A DNA stretch of 64,000 nt from Aphelocoma coerulescens (GCF_041296385.1 NC_091020.1:27895001-27959000); one strand, 5' to 3'. Shown: positions 50,740 through 62,538, numbered from the stretch's first letter. Notes: generated by a model from the letters alone, not told the origin. Numbers and translations are program-made.

Positions 50740-51040
50740 TCGTGTTTGCAGCTCTTGCGAGCGATTTGCCCTGTCTTTTGACAGAAGTGGAGTTTTATTT
50801 CAGGTGACTTAATCGTGGAGCTTTGGTAGAAGTGAGAATAACGATAGAGTCTGGGCTCTGACCTTGTCAGTGCCGATAACCCAGGCTACACATTCGGATT
50901 TCAAACAAATGAAAGTTTCTGTCAGTAATCCTGAGGGTGATTTCCACAACTTCCTTGACAGGAGTATTGAGACAAGGAAGCTTCTAAAAACTTCCCTGGA
51001 ACAATACTGAAAGATAAAGCTATCTGCAGGGGAACGGGTT
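50740..51040. promoter_or_regulatory. Candidate regulatory block, CpG-retaining
   Basis: About eight CpGs in 300 bp (CAGTCGTG, TTGCGAGCGATT, TTAATCGTGG, AACGATAG, GTGCCGATAAC, CATTCGGA, GGAACGGG). A TTTTGACAG word fits the MEIS/TGIF-type TGACAG core and is followed by CAGGTGACTTAAT. The minus strand is open for 114 codons across most of it (50809-51153), but the peptide is Cys/Ser/Leu-rich without a recognisable domain. A conserved noncoding element is the likelier reading, and conservation is untested. Confidence 0.32.
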
Positions 51041-51472
51041 ATAATGAGGGTGAATCCCAGCATGGTGAGGGCAGCAGATAGTGATCTACAAAAAGACCAA
51101 CAACAGTATTGCCAAAAGCAATGGCTGAAGGATGCTACTGTGTTTTGGCACAAGATATGGCAACTGGCAGTAAACCAGGAATAGATTTTGTGTGCAGAGC
51201 TAGTCAGGAATTGTTCTATTTGTGTACAATGTTTATTTGCTAAGCTTTATGGTCAACTTCATTACTCTTCATTTTATTCATTATTATGTCACTGAGCAGT
51301 AACTTGTTAAAAGATTAAAAGTTCCAATTGGTTGCTCATGCCTAAGGTATGTAAATGCTTTGCAGCTCCAACAGTAATTTACTGACATGCTGGCAATTTG
51401 CACTTAAATAGTTTATGCAGCCACATATACTTGCACACAAGCATAGTGCAAGTCCATAAATTAGCTGAGTAT

Positions 51473-51550
51473 AAAGGACCTGATCCTACAGTCCTCATGC
51501 ACATAAATATCTATCTTGTTTCTTTGGACTTGACCAGTTTCAAATGTAAG
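51473..51550. mobile_element. Possible ancient amniote repeat relic
   Basis: AAAGGACCTGATCCTACAGT followed by CCTCATGCACATAAATA resembles the GGCCTGATCCTGCAGTCCTTACTCA..ATGAGTA type of old interspersed repeat common in turtles, crocodilians and birds. The match is about 35 bp by memory, with a weaker tail to TTTGGACTTGACCAG. Confidence 0.33.
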
Positions 51551-51787
51551 AGAGGTCCTCAGAGAAGAGCACTGGCTTTTTCATAGCTGAAACCAAACAA
51601 AGCTCCTGTAAAACCAAGGTGCAACAGTTAGTACAGAGTTTCTTTCAATGCAGACATCATCAAAAATTTCATAGAACCAGCTTTTCAAATAGGTCAGCTG
51701 TGTTTATGCATGTGCACAAACACACATATGTGCACCCACAACTGTAAGTGTAGATCACCATGCGTGTCTCCATACATATATATTTTT

Positions 51788-51840
51788 TCAGGCATATAAT
51801 TTGAAATCAAGATAGTCAGGCATATAATTTTAAATCAAAT
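51788..51840. repeat. Two-copy tandem duplication, period 28
   Basis: TCAGGCATATAATTTGAAATCAA (51788) is repeated at 51816 with one G-to-T difference. A clear local duplication. Confidence 0.85.
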
Positions 51841-54529
51841 TTTACCCTTCTCATGCTCAACACGTTCTTCTAATTTACATCTAGCTTTACAAATACTGCT
51901 TGTGAGTAGTGATAATTCTTCTGTTACAAAATTGTTTTTTGATACCATGCTGCCATGTCCTCAAATCTAGTACAAATGCTCACATTTGGAATCTTTATAG
52001 GCAGCAGTTTTGTGAGCACAAACTTATTAAACTCTGCCTTGAAGTCTAGAATAAGGTGTCAAACACTCAGAGTAATTATTCTCTCCTGAGAGAACAGATT
52101 ATTTCCTCAACCAGACCTGCAAAATCATGCAGTACAATGTGAACTAGGATAGTGTGAGGCTGGTATGACACTGCAGCCTTTTCTTACTAAGCTAAGTTAC
52201 AGATTTGGCAATAAAAGCAGATTGTTCAAAATTGATGAAGTGCTTTTATACAGTTTATTGGCCTTTATACAGGCCCCAGGTGTTCCTGTCTTTGGAATTA
52301 AAAAAAAAAATCAAAACACTTTGTCATTTAAAACTAGACAGAGATCAGGCCTCTTAAGAGATTTTGGAGATTACTATAACAAAGATGTGTCTTTTAAAAA
52401 AATGAAAATTATTTACTTCTGTTGAAAACTATTTCATTTCATGACTTCACAGTAGGAAGTGAAATATACTTGTATATTTTGCTTACTGTATAATCATGCA
52501 TGGTTCTGTTTCTTGACAAATATGGGATGAAGTCCTGTCATACCCATCCTGTAATGGTAGAAATAGGATGTGAAATTGAGTAAAGAAAAGTGAATTGCAC
52601 AGATTTTTTTTTTTATCAAATGACAGACAACAGAACATTTTTAAAGACTTGGGAATTTTTTAATTCCTTAAAAGTTTTAAATTGTTATTACTTGATAGTT
52701 ACTAATTGTTACACTAAATACCCAATTGAAAATATTTTACCACCATTTATTAGCACGAAATTTCTCACGTGCGGTGGAAGCAATCTGCTTATAACCATGT
52801 TAACCTACTGATGTGTGATAGTTTTGCTTTAGAGGGATGAGTAATACCTTTGTATTTCATCACCCTTTATTTTCCCCAAATTTATCAGCCAATCTGGTAA
52901 AAAATTATCCTCTCCAAAAATTATCCTCTTTGTACTTTACACAAAGGTGGCATTCTCTCTAGAGGCACTTCTGGGGAATGAAGCTGTGTTGTTTTAAGGT
53001 TGCATCAGAGTGAGGACAAGGTGCTTCATTTTGTAACTTCTGCCATTGTTTTATGTTTCTCAAGTGTCTCTTCAATACAAGCATTTTCAGTGAGCAAATT
53101 ACCACTCTGAGGGCCAAAGCCATAGTCAGCTTCTCTTGTGTCTTTCTCAGAGTGTGATACTTCTTCATGATCTGTTGTATTTGCCAAGGTTAGGTTAACT
53201 TTTTCCTACATTAACGGATAAACCTAAAAAACAGGCAGTTTTTATTTACCAAGTAAATGCAGCAATTTGTGCTTTTTGAAAGAGGAATTTGAATTTTGAA
53301 TGAGGAAGTTGTTTGCTTTTTTTTTCCCTTTTTTTTTCCTCTTAAGTGTAGTAGTTCAGATGGTGTCTTTTTCCCTCTGCTCTGCATAGTAATAGTTTGG
53401 AAAAGATGATATAAAATGCAAGACCTAAGGCAGTGTCAAGGAGTGACAATATTATAACATCTTTTTTTTAAAAAATTGTCACAGTTTCTCCTTTTGGCCT
53501 ACAGAGGCAGAAAAAATGGTTGGTCTCCCCAGAACATAAATCCTTTCTCTCTGATAAATTCAGAGACCATTCCACATAAATTAATAGTGACTGTCAGGGG
53601 ATAAGCTGTTCCAGGTTAGATGAGAACCAAGAACTTTTTTTTTCTGGCATGTAAAATAACTATTGAAATCCTGAAGTCAGTTGTGAAAATGCCAGGGATT
53701 TTTTGGAACCAGCATAAAGCCCTCGGGGATTTGTGGCAAGAAATGATTATGCACTGGTCAGTGAAATACCCTGAAAAGTCTTGACAGTCTTCTGCATGTG
53801 GATTTTCCATTTGTCTGTAAGCAGAATTTTTCAGAAAAACCAGAGCCAGAAATACCTCTGCCTTTTATTACCATGCAAAGTAACATAAAGGAATGTGAAA
53901 CCATCAGAGATTTCTAGAACTGAGGGTCCAACCAAGCTGTTACTTGTGATTTGAAGTTAGTAATCAGGTAGATTTCTCAGATGGTCTCTTTTATCCTGTT
54001 TTCCTGCACATAATTCTTTATACCTAGGAACAGGAGGGCAGAATTTCTCTCATTTTTGGGTGCTGATAAAATTATTCAGCTGCAATTACAGGCAGTGGGA
54101 TTCAGGAAAAGAGGAAGCATTTGTTGTTTTGTAGGGAATCACTTCATTAAACTTTTTAGAAATGTACAACTTTTTAGAAATGTACTACTTTTTGTTTTAA
54201 AAAGAGCTGTAGAAGACCACTGAAATGCAGTCAGACAAATTGGTGGTACTTCCATGTTATCACTTCCAGTTGTTAGTAGCTGCAAAAATGCCTGTATTTC
54301 TGTCCTCTCCATCTCTTCTTCTTTCCCTGCCATATCTTTCCATCTTACACACACTCGTATCCACACTCTTTCTTTCTTGAACAGAAATGCTTTTAGTTTC
54401 CCAACTTTAAATTGATTAGACCGCATTAATTTTTAAGTAAGTGTCACATATCCTTAACCAAGGACTAAAAGGTTGAGAAGGCTTCACGGTGTAAAGTCTG
54501 ATCCAAAACTCAGTGAGAAGAATTTTAAA

Positions 54530-54900
54530 AATGCGGGCTGCCCTTCATTAGCCCTCATGATATCTCCTGACAGGCAGTGTGTGCGTGCGCTGCCATGCCA
54601 GGCCAGGGCAGGACCAGCTGCCATGCACCATTTACCCTCTGTCAGCAGCTTCACTCGCAGCCCGGGCAATACTGTACACACGAGTCTGTCATGCGTCAGC
54701 ATCAATTAGGCTCAGTTTGCTGCGCTTGGGAAAAGCAACAGCCCTGCTATTAACCATTTTATTTCTCCCCTCCTCCCCCAATCGTCGTTTGACTCCCCAA
54801 GCGAGCTGTTGGATTTGGCAGAAGGGTGGTCCTGGCTGTTCTCGCAAACAGCAGGTTTGGTTTAAAGTGACACACTAATTCAGGTGAGTTGGTCTCGCTG
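54530..54900. promoter_or_regulatory. Candidate regulatory block or noncoding first exon
   Basis: About 13 CpGs and clearly raised GC content in 370 bp, the densest such patch in the window. It contains TGCGTCAGCA (54692-54701), which has a MAF/AP-1-like TCAGCA half-site, then CATCAATTAGG, and later CTATTAACCATTTTA and CCAATCGTCGTTTGAC. A strong splice donor CAG then GTGAGT sits at 54881-54889 on the plus strand, so the block could be an enhancer or the promoter and first exon of a noncoding transcript. The overlapping frames (54473-54878) on both strands show no recognisable protein. CpGs continue more thinly to about 55370. Confidence 0.38.
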
Positions 54901-56451
54901 CAAGGAGTTTGATTTATTGGTACTATTATTTAAACAGGAACGTTACATACAACCTGTGCACTTCCAACCCAGTCAGATTTTCCCTTTCACTTGCCGTGAA
55001 GAAGTGCTCATGTCTGTCTGTCTGTCTATACACATACGTATCCATCCACATGCACACACAGATTGTAAGCTTTAAAGTTATCACAAGGCCAAGGTGCTAA
55101 AATATTCCATTAAAAGTGTATCTTGTTGTATCACAAACTCAACATGTTTCCAGTTTTCCAGTTGTAGATAGGCGCTTGCATTGTTGTTTTTCTGGGCATT
55201 GTTGTTTGAATTGATTGTTGCTAAAATTTCCCCGACTTTGTGAGAAACCAGCATGTGTGGTCATGCCTAAGTTTGAGTCACTATTTTGTGGCTTTTCACC
55301 GCTGTTATGAAGGGGGTGGGGAGCAAGAAGACCACCCATGGTGTGTCCTCATCAAGCAGCGCGGTGAGCAAATGGGTTCAGTGATGTGCAATGAGTGCTG
55401 AGAGAACAACCTCTTCTGGCAGAGTTTTCAAGCACTTCCCTCCTTCCCCCCCCTCCCCAAAATACAGCTTCTTCCTCCATGTAAGTATAGAACACCCATG
55501 ACTATTTATATAATAAAAGAGCTACTGTGTACTTTAGTGGATAGTTAAAGACATTTTCACAGGTCTGTATCCACATGGGATTTATGGAGACTTATAGGCC
55601 TGGTCAGTTTGTAAAATCGTGATAGCCCAAGAGACTGTTGTCAGATGTTGGTAACAAGACAGTGTTTGAAAGGAATCAAAACAATATAAATCCTGTGAGA
55701 TCTGTGGCAGCAGGATGGGTTCTAATGGAGAGGAAGACAGGGTCGACCACCACACAAGAGAACAAGGAGAAGAAAGTGTTTTTTCTCTTTCAAGCTTGCA
55801 GCACCAGCAGGGGTAAGCAGGTTTCTAAAAAGAATCTCATCAGCGGATCAATCCAGTGTAACAGATGGAGTGCACAGATATTGTCTATCAGATTTCCATC
55901 GCATGTGGCAAACAAATACATTGTTGCAACTGTTAGCAGCAAAACTTTCCCTTTTTTTTTAACATCATAATTACCAAGAGTTGAAAAGAGCTGTGGGTTA
56001 ATGATTTCCTAACAATAACTATGGAGGGTTTGGGGGATAGTAACTTCCCCAAGGAATACATTAGCAGGAGATACAAAGTCTCTAAATGTCTTGAATGCAA
56101 GGGTTTGGATCTGCAGAAATAACTGCTTATAGCAGTGTATTTTGAAGAGTGGAAATTTTCTAGGAGAGGGGGACTGGACTGGATCTTCATCTGCTGTAAT
56201 TAGCAGGTTTGCATTGAAGACAGTGGGGACAAACCAGTCCTTACCTGCTAAAAGTTTTGGGCTTTGTTTCCTTTGTCAAACCAGTTTTCAAACAATTTGG
56301 GATGTCTGAGAATGGTTCAGTGTATGCACAGTTACAGGCGAGGTGTGAGGCTATGAATTAATTTCCCAGTGTCATTAATATCGCTTGTTTTATTTAGAAG
56401 TTAGTTTTGTTAAATGTTGATGTAAAAATCAAAGTCTGAGTGCAAATATTG
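54901..56451. other. Gene-free sequence
   Basis: No supportable gene. A (TGTC)4 tetranucleotide run lies at 55011-55028 and a C-rich run at 55445-55457. The 110-codon plus-strand frame at 55638-55970 has no recognisable domain. Confidence 0.5.
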
Positions 56452-56520
56452 CAGAACTGTAGAATGGTTTAAGTTGGAAGGGACCTTTAAAGATCATGAA
56501 GTCCAGCTCTCAAATGTGTC
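56452..56520 (-). mobile_element. CR1 LINE 3' stub, minus strand
   Basis: On the plus strand, GCAGAACTGTAGAATGGTTT is followed by AAGTTGGAAGGGACCTTTAA and AGATCATGAAGTCCAGCTCT. This is the reverse complement of the last 70 or so bases of an avian CR1. The rest of the element is absent: it was heavily 5'-truncated at insertion or removed later. Confidence 0.9.
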
Positions 56521-59500
56521 ATGGGGTCTCAGCATCTTCTGCACTATCATTAATCCTGGAACAAAGACAATGAAAGTGAAGTAATGAATGACCAACCCCA
56601 TTGAGGATGTCTTGAATAATATGACCGTCGGGACCAGCAAAAAAGAATCAAGCCCTGGATCTTGACAAAATTATTACAGTTCTAGATCTACTAGGAAGCT
56701 TCTCATTATTGTGCATAAAGCTTCCCAGTCTTTCTGTGCCTATGTTTCCCAACTTGTCAAGGAAGCTGTTTAAGGCAGGGACTAACTTTTTATTCCTTGT
56801 ATAAAGTATGATTAACCCAGTTAGACTGAATGACTGCAATCACACATCATTGAGGAGGTTTGAGAGTAATTCTGCTCCAAAGAAACCAAATGTCCCACTC
56901 AAGTATCACACCTACCTTGACCTTAAGTATCATTGGGTTTCTGGCTAATGTTGTTGTTCACAATGTTTCTGATGTTAGAGGTTTAGCCACAGGAAAGAAG
57001 TATCTTGAAGAAGTGAAAAGTGCAAATGTTTGCATAGTGCCTAAAACAACAGAATAGATGCATTTTTCAGCATGTATTACATTACTCAGTATTTCTAACT
57101 CATGCTCTAAGCTTGCTGTATTTCACTAGTACTTGAGCCACCTCAAATTAAAATTGCATTCAGAATTGGCTCCTATTGAAAGCCCCCGCCCCAAAACATT
57201 TTTTCATTTTGGCCTCCTCTTTGGTTCTAAGAATTCTAAAACAAAATCCAAAATAGCATTTACACCCTTGCTTCCTCCTAAATACCTCATATCCTTCTAG
57301 GCCTACTTTCTTTGCACACTAACCCTGTAATTTTAGCTTTGCAGGAGCCCCAGTGCCTTTATAGTATCATAACCAGCCTTTACATGTCTGTCTAGCTACT
57401 GAATAACCTTGCTTCTGGGAAGAAATAACTACACACCCAGCCATGCCCCTCTTTATATGGCTATTAACTGAACCTTGCCTTCCTTTTGTCTCCCAAAAGA
57501 ATGAAAGTTAGCAGTCACTCCCTGAACACCTCTTGCCCCAAGAAAAACATTTATGATTTGCCCTGTTTGCTCACAAGACTCAAAGATCCCTAACCCGTAA
57601 TCTTTAAAGTATGAGAGGGATGTGGAAATAGGTAGATATTCACCTAATACTCAACAGTTCTTGTCATAGCCCTCAAAGTAGGAATATGAGGTGTGCAGAG
57701 AGCATCTTGTGTCCAAAAGTACAGTTCTCTAATCACAGAAGTACATAAAAATCTCTCTTTTGGGATGTATTGTGGGGTATTTGCCTTGCCTTTGAGTGCT
57801 GTGGATCCAGGCCCTGGCATGCCCACTAACCTGTGAAGTGGGATGGTGTCAGGATACCTGTGGTTTATATAAACACTAACAGAGAACCCTATTGAAGGCA
57901 CAGGCAAACCTGCAATGCATGTAAAGGAGGGCTGAGAGGGTCTTTCTGGAATTAAGCATTCTTGAACTGAAGTTGTGCATTTTTGTAAGCTGCCTTTGTG
58001 GAGACATGAGAATTAGTGATGACTGAGTTTGGTGAGGATGCTTGTCCATCTACCTGACAGAGCAAAAATTCCTTGCTAGAGGCAGCATGTTTGGAGGGCT
58101 TAGGTGAGCTTGATGAACTGGGCAACTACATGACTTCATCATTAGGGACGTAAATAAAAGAGTTTAAGGAAAACCATGATAACAGGAATCATAAATTAAC
58201 TGTCGGATGTTGACAGAATTGCACTAAAGGAAGTAAGTGAACTCTGTGTGGTATTTATGGATTACATGTATATATGTAAATATGCATTATGTTGTGAGTG
58301 AAATGAGAGCAAGTAGGCTTAGCATGAATGGATTTTTTTTTACCAATTTAATTTGGTTTTGGACCTACTAATGTAAATATTTATTCTCAATTGACATTGG
58401 AAAAACGAGGATACAAATTTAGCAAATAGACTTTTTTCTAGAGAACCAATGTGTTTATGGAAGTGAACTTGACTGAAGGTAACAGAAAGAGCCTTAGCAT
58501 TTTCAGGTAGACTATGCTGTTGTTTAAAGTAAATTTTGATATATCATAGCCAGACACCTACCTCCTACATCTGCTTGCCTCAAATCAGATATTTTGTTAC
58601 CTAGTAATAGTGCATCCAATTATTTTCAAGGAAAAAAAACCCTACATCTATGAAACAAAAGGTTATTTGGAGACTTAGTAAAGATTTGGCTTAATGAATA
58701 ACCAAGTTACCATTATGTATGTCCTTTGTTATGAAATACCATTAAAATAGTAACATTAAGCTCCCTTTGCTCTCATCATCTTTGGTTTGAAATACAAATA
58801 GAATTTAAGATGTTAGGTCGGTGGGTTTATTCAAGAAAATAAAGCTTAAAGGAAGTTATTCAGCAGTGCTCTAGTAGTACATTACTGCTATAGATAAAAA
58901 GCATGTGTACCTTTCCAAACCCATTTTGAGTCTGAAGCAAAGTGTAGTTCAGCTGGAATTTAAGAGTGAGGCTATATTAGGAAGCAAATGCCCCCAATGG
59001 AATAGCTTTTTAACAATTTCCATCTTTGCAAACCTTAACCAGTTTACTTTCAGTTCAATTGTATAAAGTAGGAAACTCATAGTTTCACAAACAGTCCAAG
59101 CAAGATTGAGAAAGCCTAAGAAAATTATTAAAGATCTCAGAAAAGCCAGTTGGCTTTGGAGTTCTGTAGCTTCTGGTCTGTAGTAGTTAAAATGGGAATT
59201 TCATGTTTATAGGCTGCAAGTTATAAAGTTAGAAGTGAAAAAGTACACAGTAGTAAGGCCAGGTCTGTACAAGCATCTTTACTTGTGTAATAACTGTAAA
59301 TAGTACGTTGTGTGTGTGTGATGGGGAATAGAAATCCCATGATAAATGAAGCTGCAAGTAGCCTGAAATCTCACTGGAAGTGGTTAGCTGGAAAATTAAT
59401 AACAATTAGAATTTGACAAAGCACAAGTGGTAAATGAGTTGCATTCCTTCTTCCTGAAGGAAGTTGTAGAGGAAATACGAACACCTGATGTAGAAATGTT

Positions 59501-59719
59501 TGCCAGGTCATTGAGTTCAAGAGAAGGATCAGGAGACCAGGACGCTGAAAAATTTGGGTTGAATGCTTCATTGTGTGTATTTCAGTGACCTCCAAATAGC
59601 TTAAACCTGTGTTCAGAAGTGAAACAACATATAAACGAAACGGGGGGATTACTATGAGACAAGAAGACAAGAAGGAAAAGTGGACACAATTTATCTCTAG
59701 TGTAGAACAACTTGTAAAA
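56521..59719. other. Gene-free sequence, C-rich patch
   Basis: No supportable gene. The stretch 57180-57620 is strikingly richer in C and poorer in G on the plus strand than its surroundings (CCCC, CCCTC, CACCC words). No repeat family is recognised there. GGCCAGGTCTGTACAAGCA near 59260 may be a scrap of an old DNA transposon. A short (GT)n lies at 59309-59320. Confidence 0.5.
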
Positions 59720-59885
59720 AGGAGCATGGTCTAGTGCAGGGTACAGAGACAGGAGGATCATGGGCTCCAATCTGTTCCAAGCCACCGATGCTGTCTGACC
59801 CAGGCAGGTCACTTGACTTCTTTGTGCCTCTGTCAATCCAGCTGGAAAATTGGGTAACGAAAGCAAGACCTTGCTGAAAAACAGA
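59720..59885 (+). mobile_element. MIR-like CORE-SINE
   Basis: The sequence follows the MIR/CORE-SINE plan in order. GCATGGTCTAGTG is followed by AGACAGGAGGATCATGGGCT and CCAATCTG, the position of the Pol III B-box. Next comes CCACCGATGCTGTCTGACCC and AGGCAGGTCACTTGACTTC, then TTTGTGCCTCTGTCAATCCA and GCTGGAAAATTGGGTAACG. The ACCTTGGGCAAGTCACTTAACCTC..GTGCCTCAG..AAAATGGGG core of MIR is clear. These tRNA-derived SINEs were active in early amniotes, so the copy is old. The 116-118 codon minus-strand frames crossing it are by-products. Confidence 0.75.
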
Positions 59886-60825
59886 TGCTCCATCAGAGTT
59901 GAGCTGTCCTGGGTAAAAAAATTACAAAACATTGATAGATACCATAGTAAAACTTAGATGGGTCTATGGTGTCAGTAAGGAAGAATGAGCGATGTGGGAA
60001 AGATCCATCTGGCAGTGCTGGGTTCCTGAAGAAAGCGATTTGTCTCCGAGCTCACAGGTGAAATAAGGAGCTCACAGGATGGATGCAAAACTGGCTTGTG
60101 TTGGAAATCAGAAACTGAGAAAGACAAGGGTGCTTGGAGTCGATGCTGCGTAAGATCTGGTTTCAAATTGTCCAATGTGTGGGAAAAAAAAGGGTAATTT
60201 ATTCCTTATGGTGAAAATTTAAGTGCTAAGAGGCTCTCTGGGAGATGAGCATCCTGTAATTCGTGTCCGGATATCTGAATGGCAGCATCAGGGACTGCAT
60301 GTAATTCACTGGTCTTGCATCAGAGGAGTATTTTAGAGCTTTAAGGGGACCTCATTTGAAATCATACAGCCTTTAATTTATTTTATTTTTTTAATTTCCC
60401 ATGAATTTACATCTCAGTCTTGGATCTCAGGTCCTTCAGAATCATGTTTTACAGAGGCCAACTGCATAGGCTTTGAAATTAAACTAAATCTATGGACTCA
60501 GGTTTTGTTGGAGATAGAGCACTGTGTTTGGGAAAAAAAGGTAATAAAGCATAAATTCCAGGTCCCTGGATTGCAGGAGTATGACATGGCGGCATTTTAA
60601 AAATGTTTGGCAGTGTGCTGTACAAGAGGAATGTATTCATTTTACTATTGTAAATTACTTTTTCAGTATGTGTAAAAACCCAAAGTACATAAATTTGTTA
60701 TGAAAAATGATGTTGATGTTGGTATTTTTAAGGAAATAATCTCTGGGTGTGGTATAACAAACAAGCCCATAGAAATATGATTCAGAAAATTGAAGTTAAT
60801 TTCTTGGTTCTGCTAATAGTAAATG
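59886..60825. other. Gene-free sequence between two SINEs
   Basis: AT-rich DNA with no open frame of note and no recognisable element. It includes scattered CpGs near 60120-60270 without a clear motif. Confidence 0.45.
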
Positions 60826-60945
60826 AGTGCTTTGGCATGCCATTTTGTTTCTTTTTACCTCCATTTCCCTATCTGGAAATTGGAAATAAGGATTCTCACC
60901 TCTTTGTACAGAGCCACTGATGAAGAATATCAGATAAGAATGAGG
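60826..60945 (+). mobile_element. MIR-like CORE-SINE, 3' half
   Basis: GCTTTGGCATGCCATTTTGT leads into CTTTTTACCTCCATTTCCCT and ATCTGGAAATTGGAAATAAG, then GATTCTCACCTCTTTGTACA, GAGCCACTGATGAAGAATAT and CAGATAAGAATG. This tracks the MIR order from CAAGCCACTTAACCTC through CCATTTCCCTATCTGTAAAATGGGAATAATGAT and ACCTC..TTGTAAAG to the tail. It is in the same orientation as the copy 1 kb upstream. The 146-codon plus-strand frame at 60823-61263 starts inside it and is not credible as a gene. Confidence 0.72.
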
Positions 60946-61967
60946 GTGAAAGTAAAGCTTGTGTTGTTCACATTTCATTGCAATGAACTAGGAAGCAGCC
61001 TTGTGTTATTAATTTCATTATGTTATTTGTATTTTTGTCCCACTGACTGGTGTGCACGTGGCAGAAGGAAAAGAGGAGCAGATACATGTATGCTCCTCTA
61101 CTGGAGAAGGAAGGATGTTGACTACAACACCAGCACACTTGACTTTTTCTGGCAAAGCTACATATTAAGTGCAGTTCTGACAGTCTTGAAACACCCATTC
61201 AGCATGAGTTTTACCACATTTAAAGACTTAAATAAACACCCAAAACCTGCTGTTCCATGGTAGCTTGGGATGTATTAAAAATAATTGTTCTTTGGCCTTT
61301 CTGATACTCAGGGATGAGACAAGGTTGGCTTTAAGACTCCAGGATGCCTAGAAATGTCTCCAGGATGCCTAGACATGCCTAGAAATACTGTGTGCACCCT
61401 AATCTGTGAGCTTTAGGGTGGCAGATCATTTTGGAAGGAGAAATACTGAAAAGTCACACTAGTATTTAAGTGGAAAAATATTTCCAATAACCCAAAGTGT
61501 GTTTTTTTAGGAGATCTCCAGCAAGTCATTAGTTTCCTGTCCTCATGCTTAGTCTTGGCAAGGGAACTTTTTTGTTGGGAGATGTGTTATTATGGCAGCA
61601 ATGGAATTGCTTTGAGAAGCATCCAAAAGCAATCTCAAAAGCTGTACAGAAAAATGCTAAGTTCTCTGAACACAATAAGACTGGTGTTTTCTAATTCTGC
61701 AACCATGTTAAGACTTACCTGTCTTGTGGGCTGCCATGTTGTGGGGTGAGCCCCCTTTGTTCTGGTCACACTAGGAAGTGTGTGTATTTCCTGAGGACAC
61801 ACTGCACTGTCAGACAGGCCATGGAAGCACAAAAGGAGTGAAAAGTCAGAGGTAATAAATATACTGAGTTCTTAGATTTTGATATATTTATATGATTTTT
61901 TCCTACCGCCAGTGTTAAGTCTGTTCTAACATATCCTGTGAATACACCAACTTCTTAACTTGTTGTA
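60946..61967. other. Gene-free sequence
   Basis: No supportable gene. It contains the 21-bp tandem duplication listed separately, and otherwise AT-rich unique sequence up to the LTR. Confidence 0.5.
61337..61386. repeat. Tandem duplication, period 21, with third partial copy
   Basis: CTCCAGGATGCCTAGAAATGT (61337) is followed by CTCCAGGATGCCTAGACATG (61358) and then by a third partial unit, ATGCCTAGAAAT (61375-61386). A small, fairly recent minisatellite. Confidence 0.87.
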
Positions 61968-62538
61968 TGTTGTTTTTTCTGGGATAAAGTTAGTTTTCTT
62001 TATGCTGGTATGGGAGTGTGTTTTGGGTTTGTGCTGTAAAGTTGATAATATGGAGATGTTTTCATTATTGCTGAGCAGAGCTTACACAGTATAAGGGCTT
62101 TTCTGCTCCTTGCCTTGCACCACCAGTGAGCGGGCTGAGGGTGCACAAAAACTTGGGGACACAGCCAGGACAGCTGACCCCAAGTGACCACAGGAGTATT
62201 CCATGTCTTATGGCATCATGCTCTGCATGTTAAGCTGGGGGAGGAGAAGGAAGGGGAGACATCTAGAGCGATGTTCATCTTCCCAAGTGGCCATTAAACA
62301 CAATAAAGCCCTGCTGTCCTGGAGATGCCTGAACACCTGCCTGTCCATGGGAGGCAGTGAATCAATCCCATGTTTATCTTTGCTTGTGTGTCTTTTGCTT
62401 TCCCTATTAAACAGTCTTTATTACAGTCCCTGAGTTTTCTCGTGTATCCTCTTCTGATTCTCCCCCACATCCCATCAGGAGGGAAGTGAGCGAGTGGCTG
62501 CATGGGGCTGAGTTGCCAGTTAGAGTTAAACCATGGCA
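61968..62538 (+). mobile_element. LTR of an avian ERVL-like endogenous retrovirus
   Basis: About 571 bp starting TGTTGTTTTTTCTGGGATAA and ending TTAAACCATGGCA, so it has TG and CA termini. Internal words match the LTR family widespread in birds: AAAGTTAGTTTTCTTTATG, GGTATGGGAGTGTTTTGGGTTTGTGCTG (with small differences), GATGTTTTCATTATTGCTGAGCAGAGCTTACACA, GGGTGCACAAAAACTTGGGG, ACACAGCCAGGACAGCTGACCCCAA. The element's promoter equivalent is GCATGTTAAGCTGGGG (62225-62240), where the family has a TATA-like ATATAAAGC. A polyadenylation signal variant ATTAAA is at 62406-62411, followed by CAGTCTTTATTACAG. It is a decayed copy, annotated from memory of the family. Confidence 0.85.

Larger units (their letters stand above)
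51041..54529. other. Gene-free sequence with small duplications
   Basis: No supportable gene. Frames up to 95 codons are present on both strands without domains. Besides the duplication at 51788, two small tandem copies occur. AAAAATTATCCTCT repeats with period about 17 at 52900-52929. AACTTTTTAGAAATGTAC repeats with period 18 at 54150-54185. Confidence 0.5.

Noticed and set aside
59371..59932. Two minus-strand frames of 116-118 codons
   Set aside because: They run antisense through the MIR-like SINE and overlap each other.
60823..61263. 146-codon open frame, plus strand
   Set aside because: Its start lies in a MIR-like SINE and the translation is that of the repeat followed by unrelated sequence. 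No domain.
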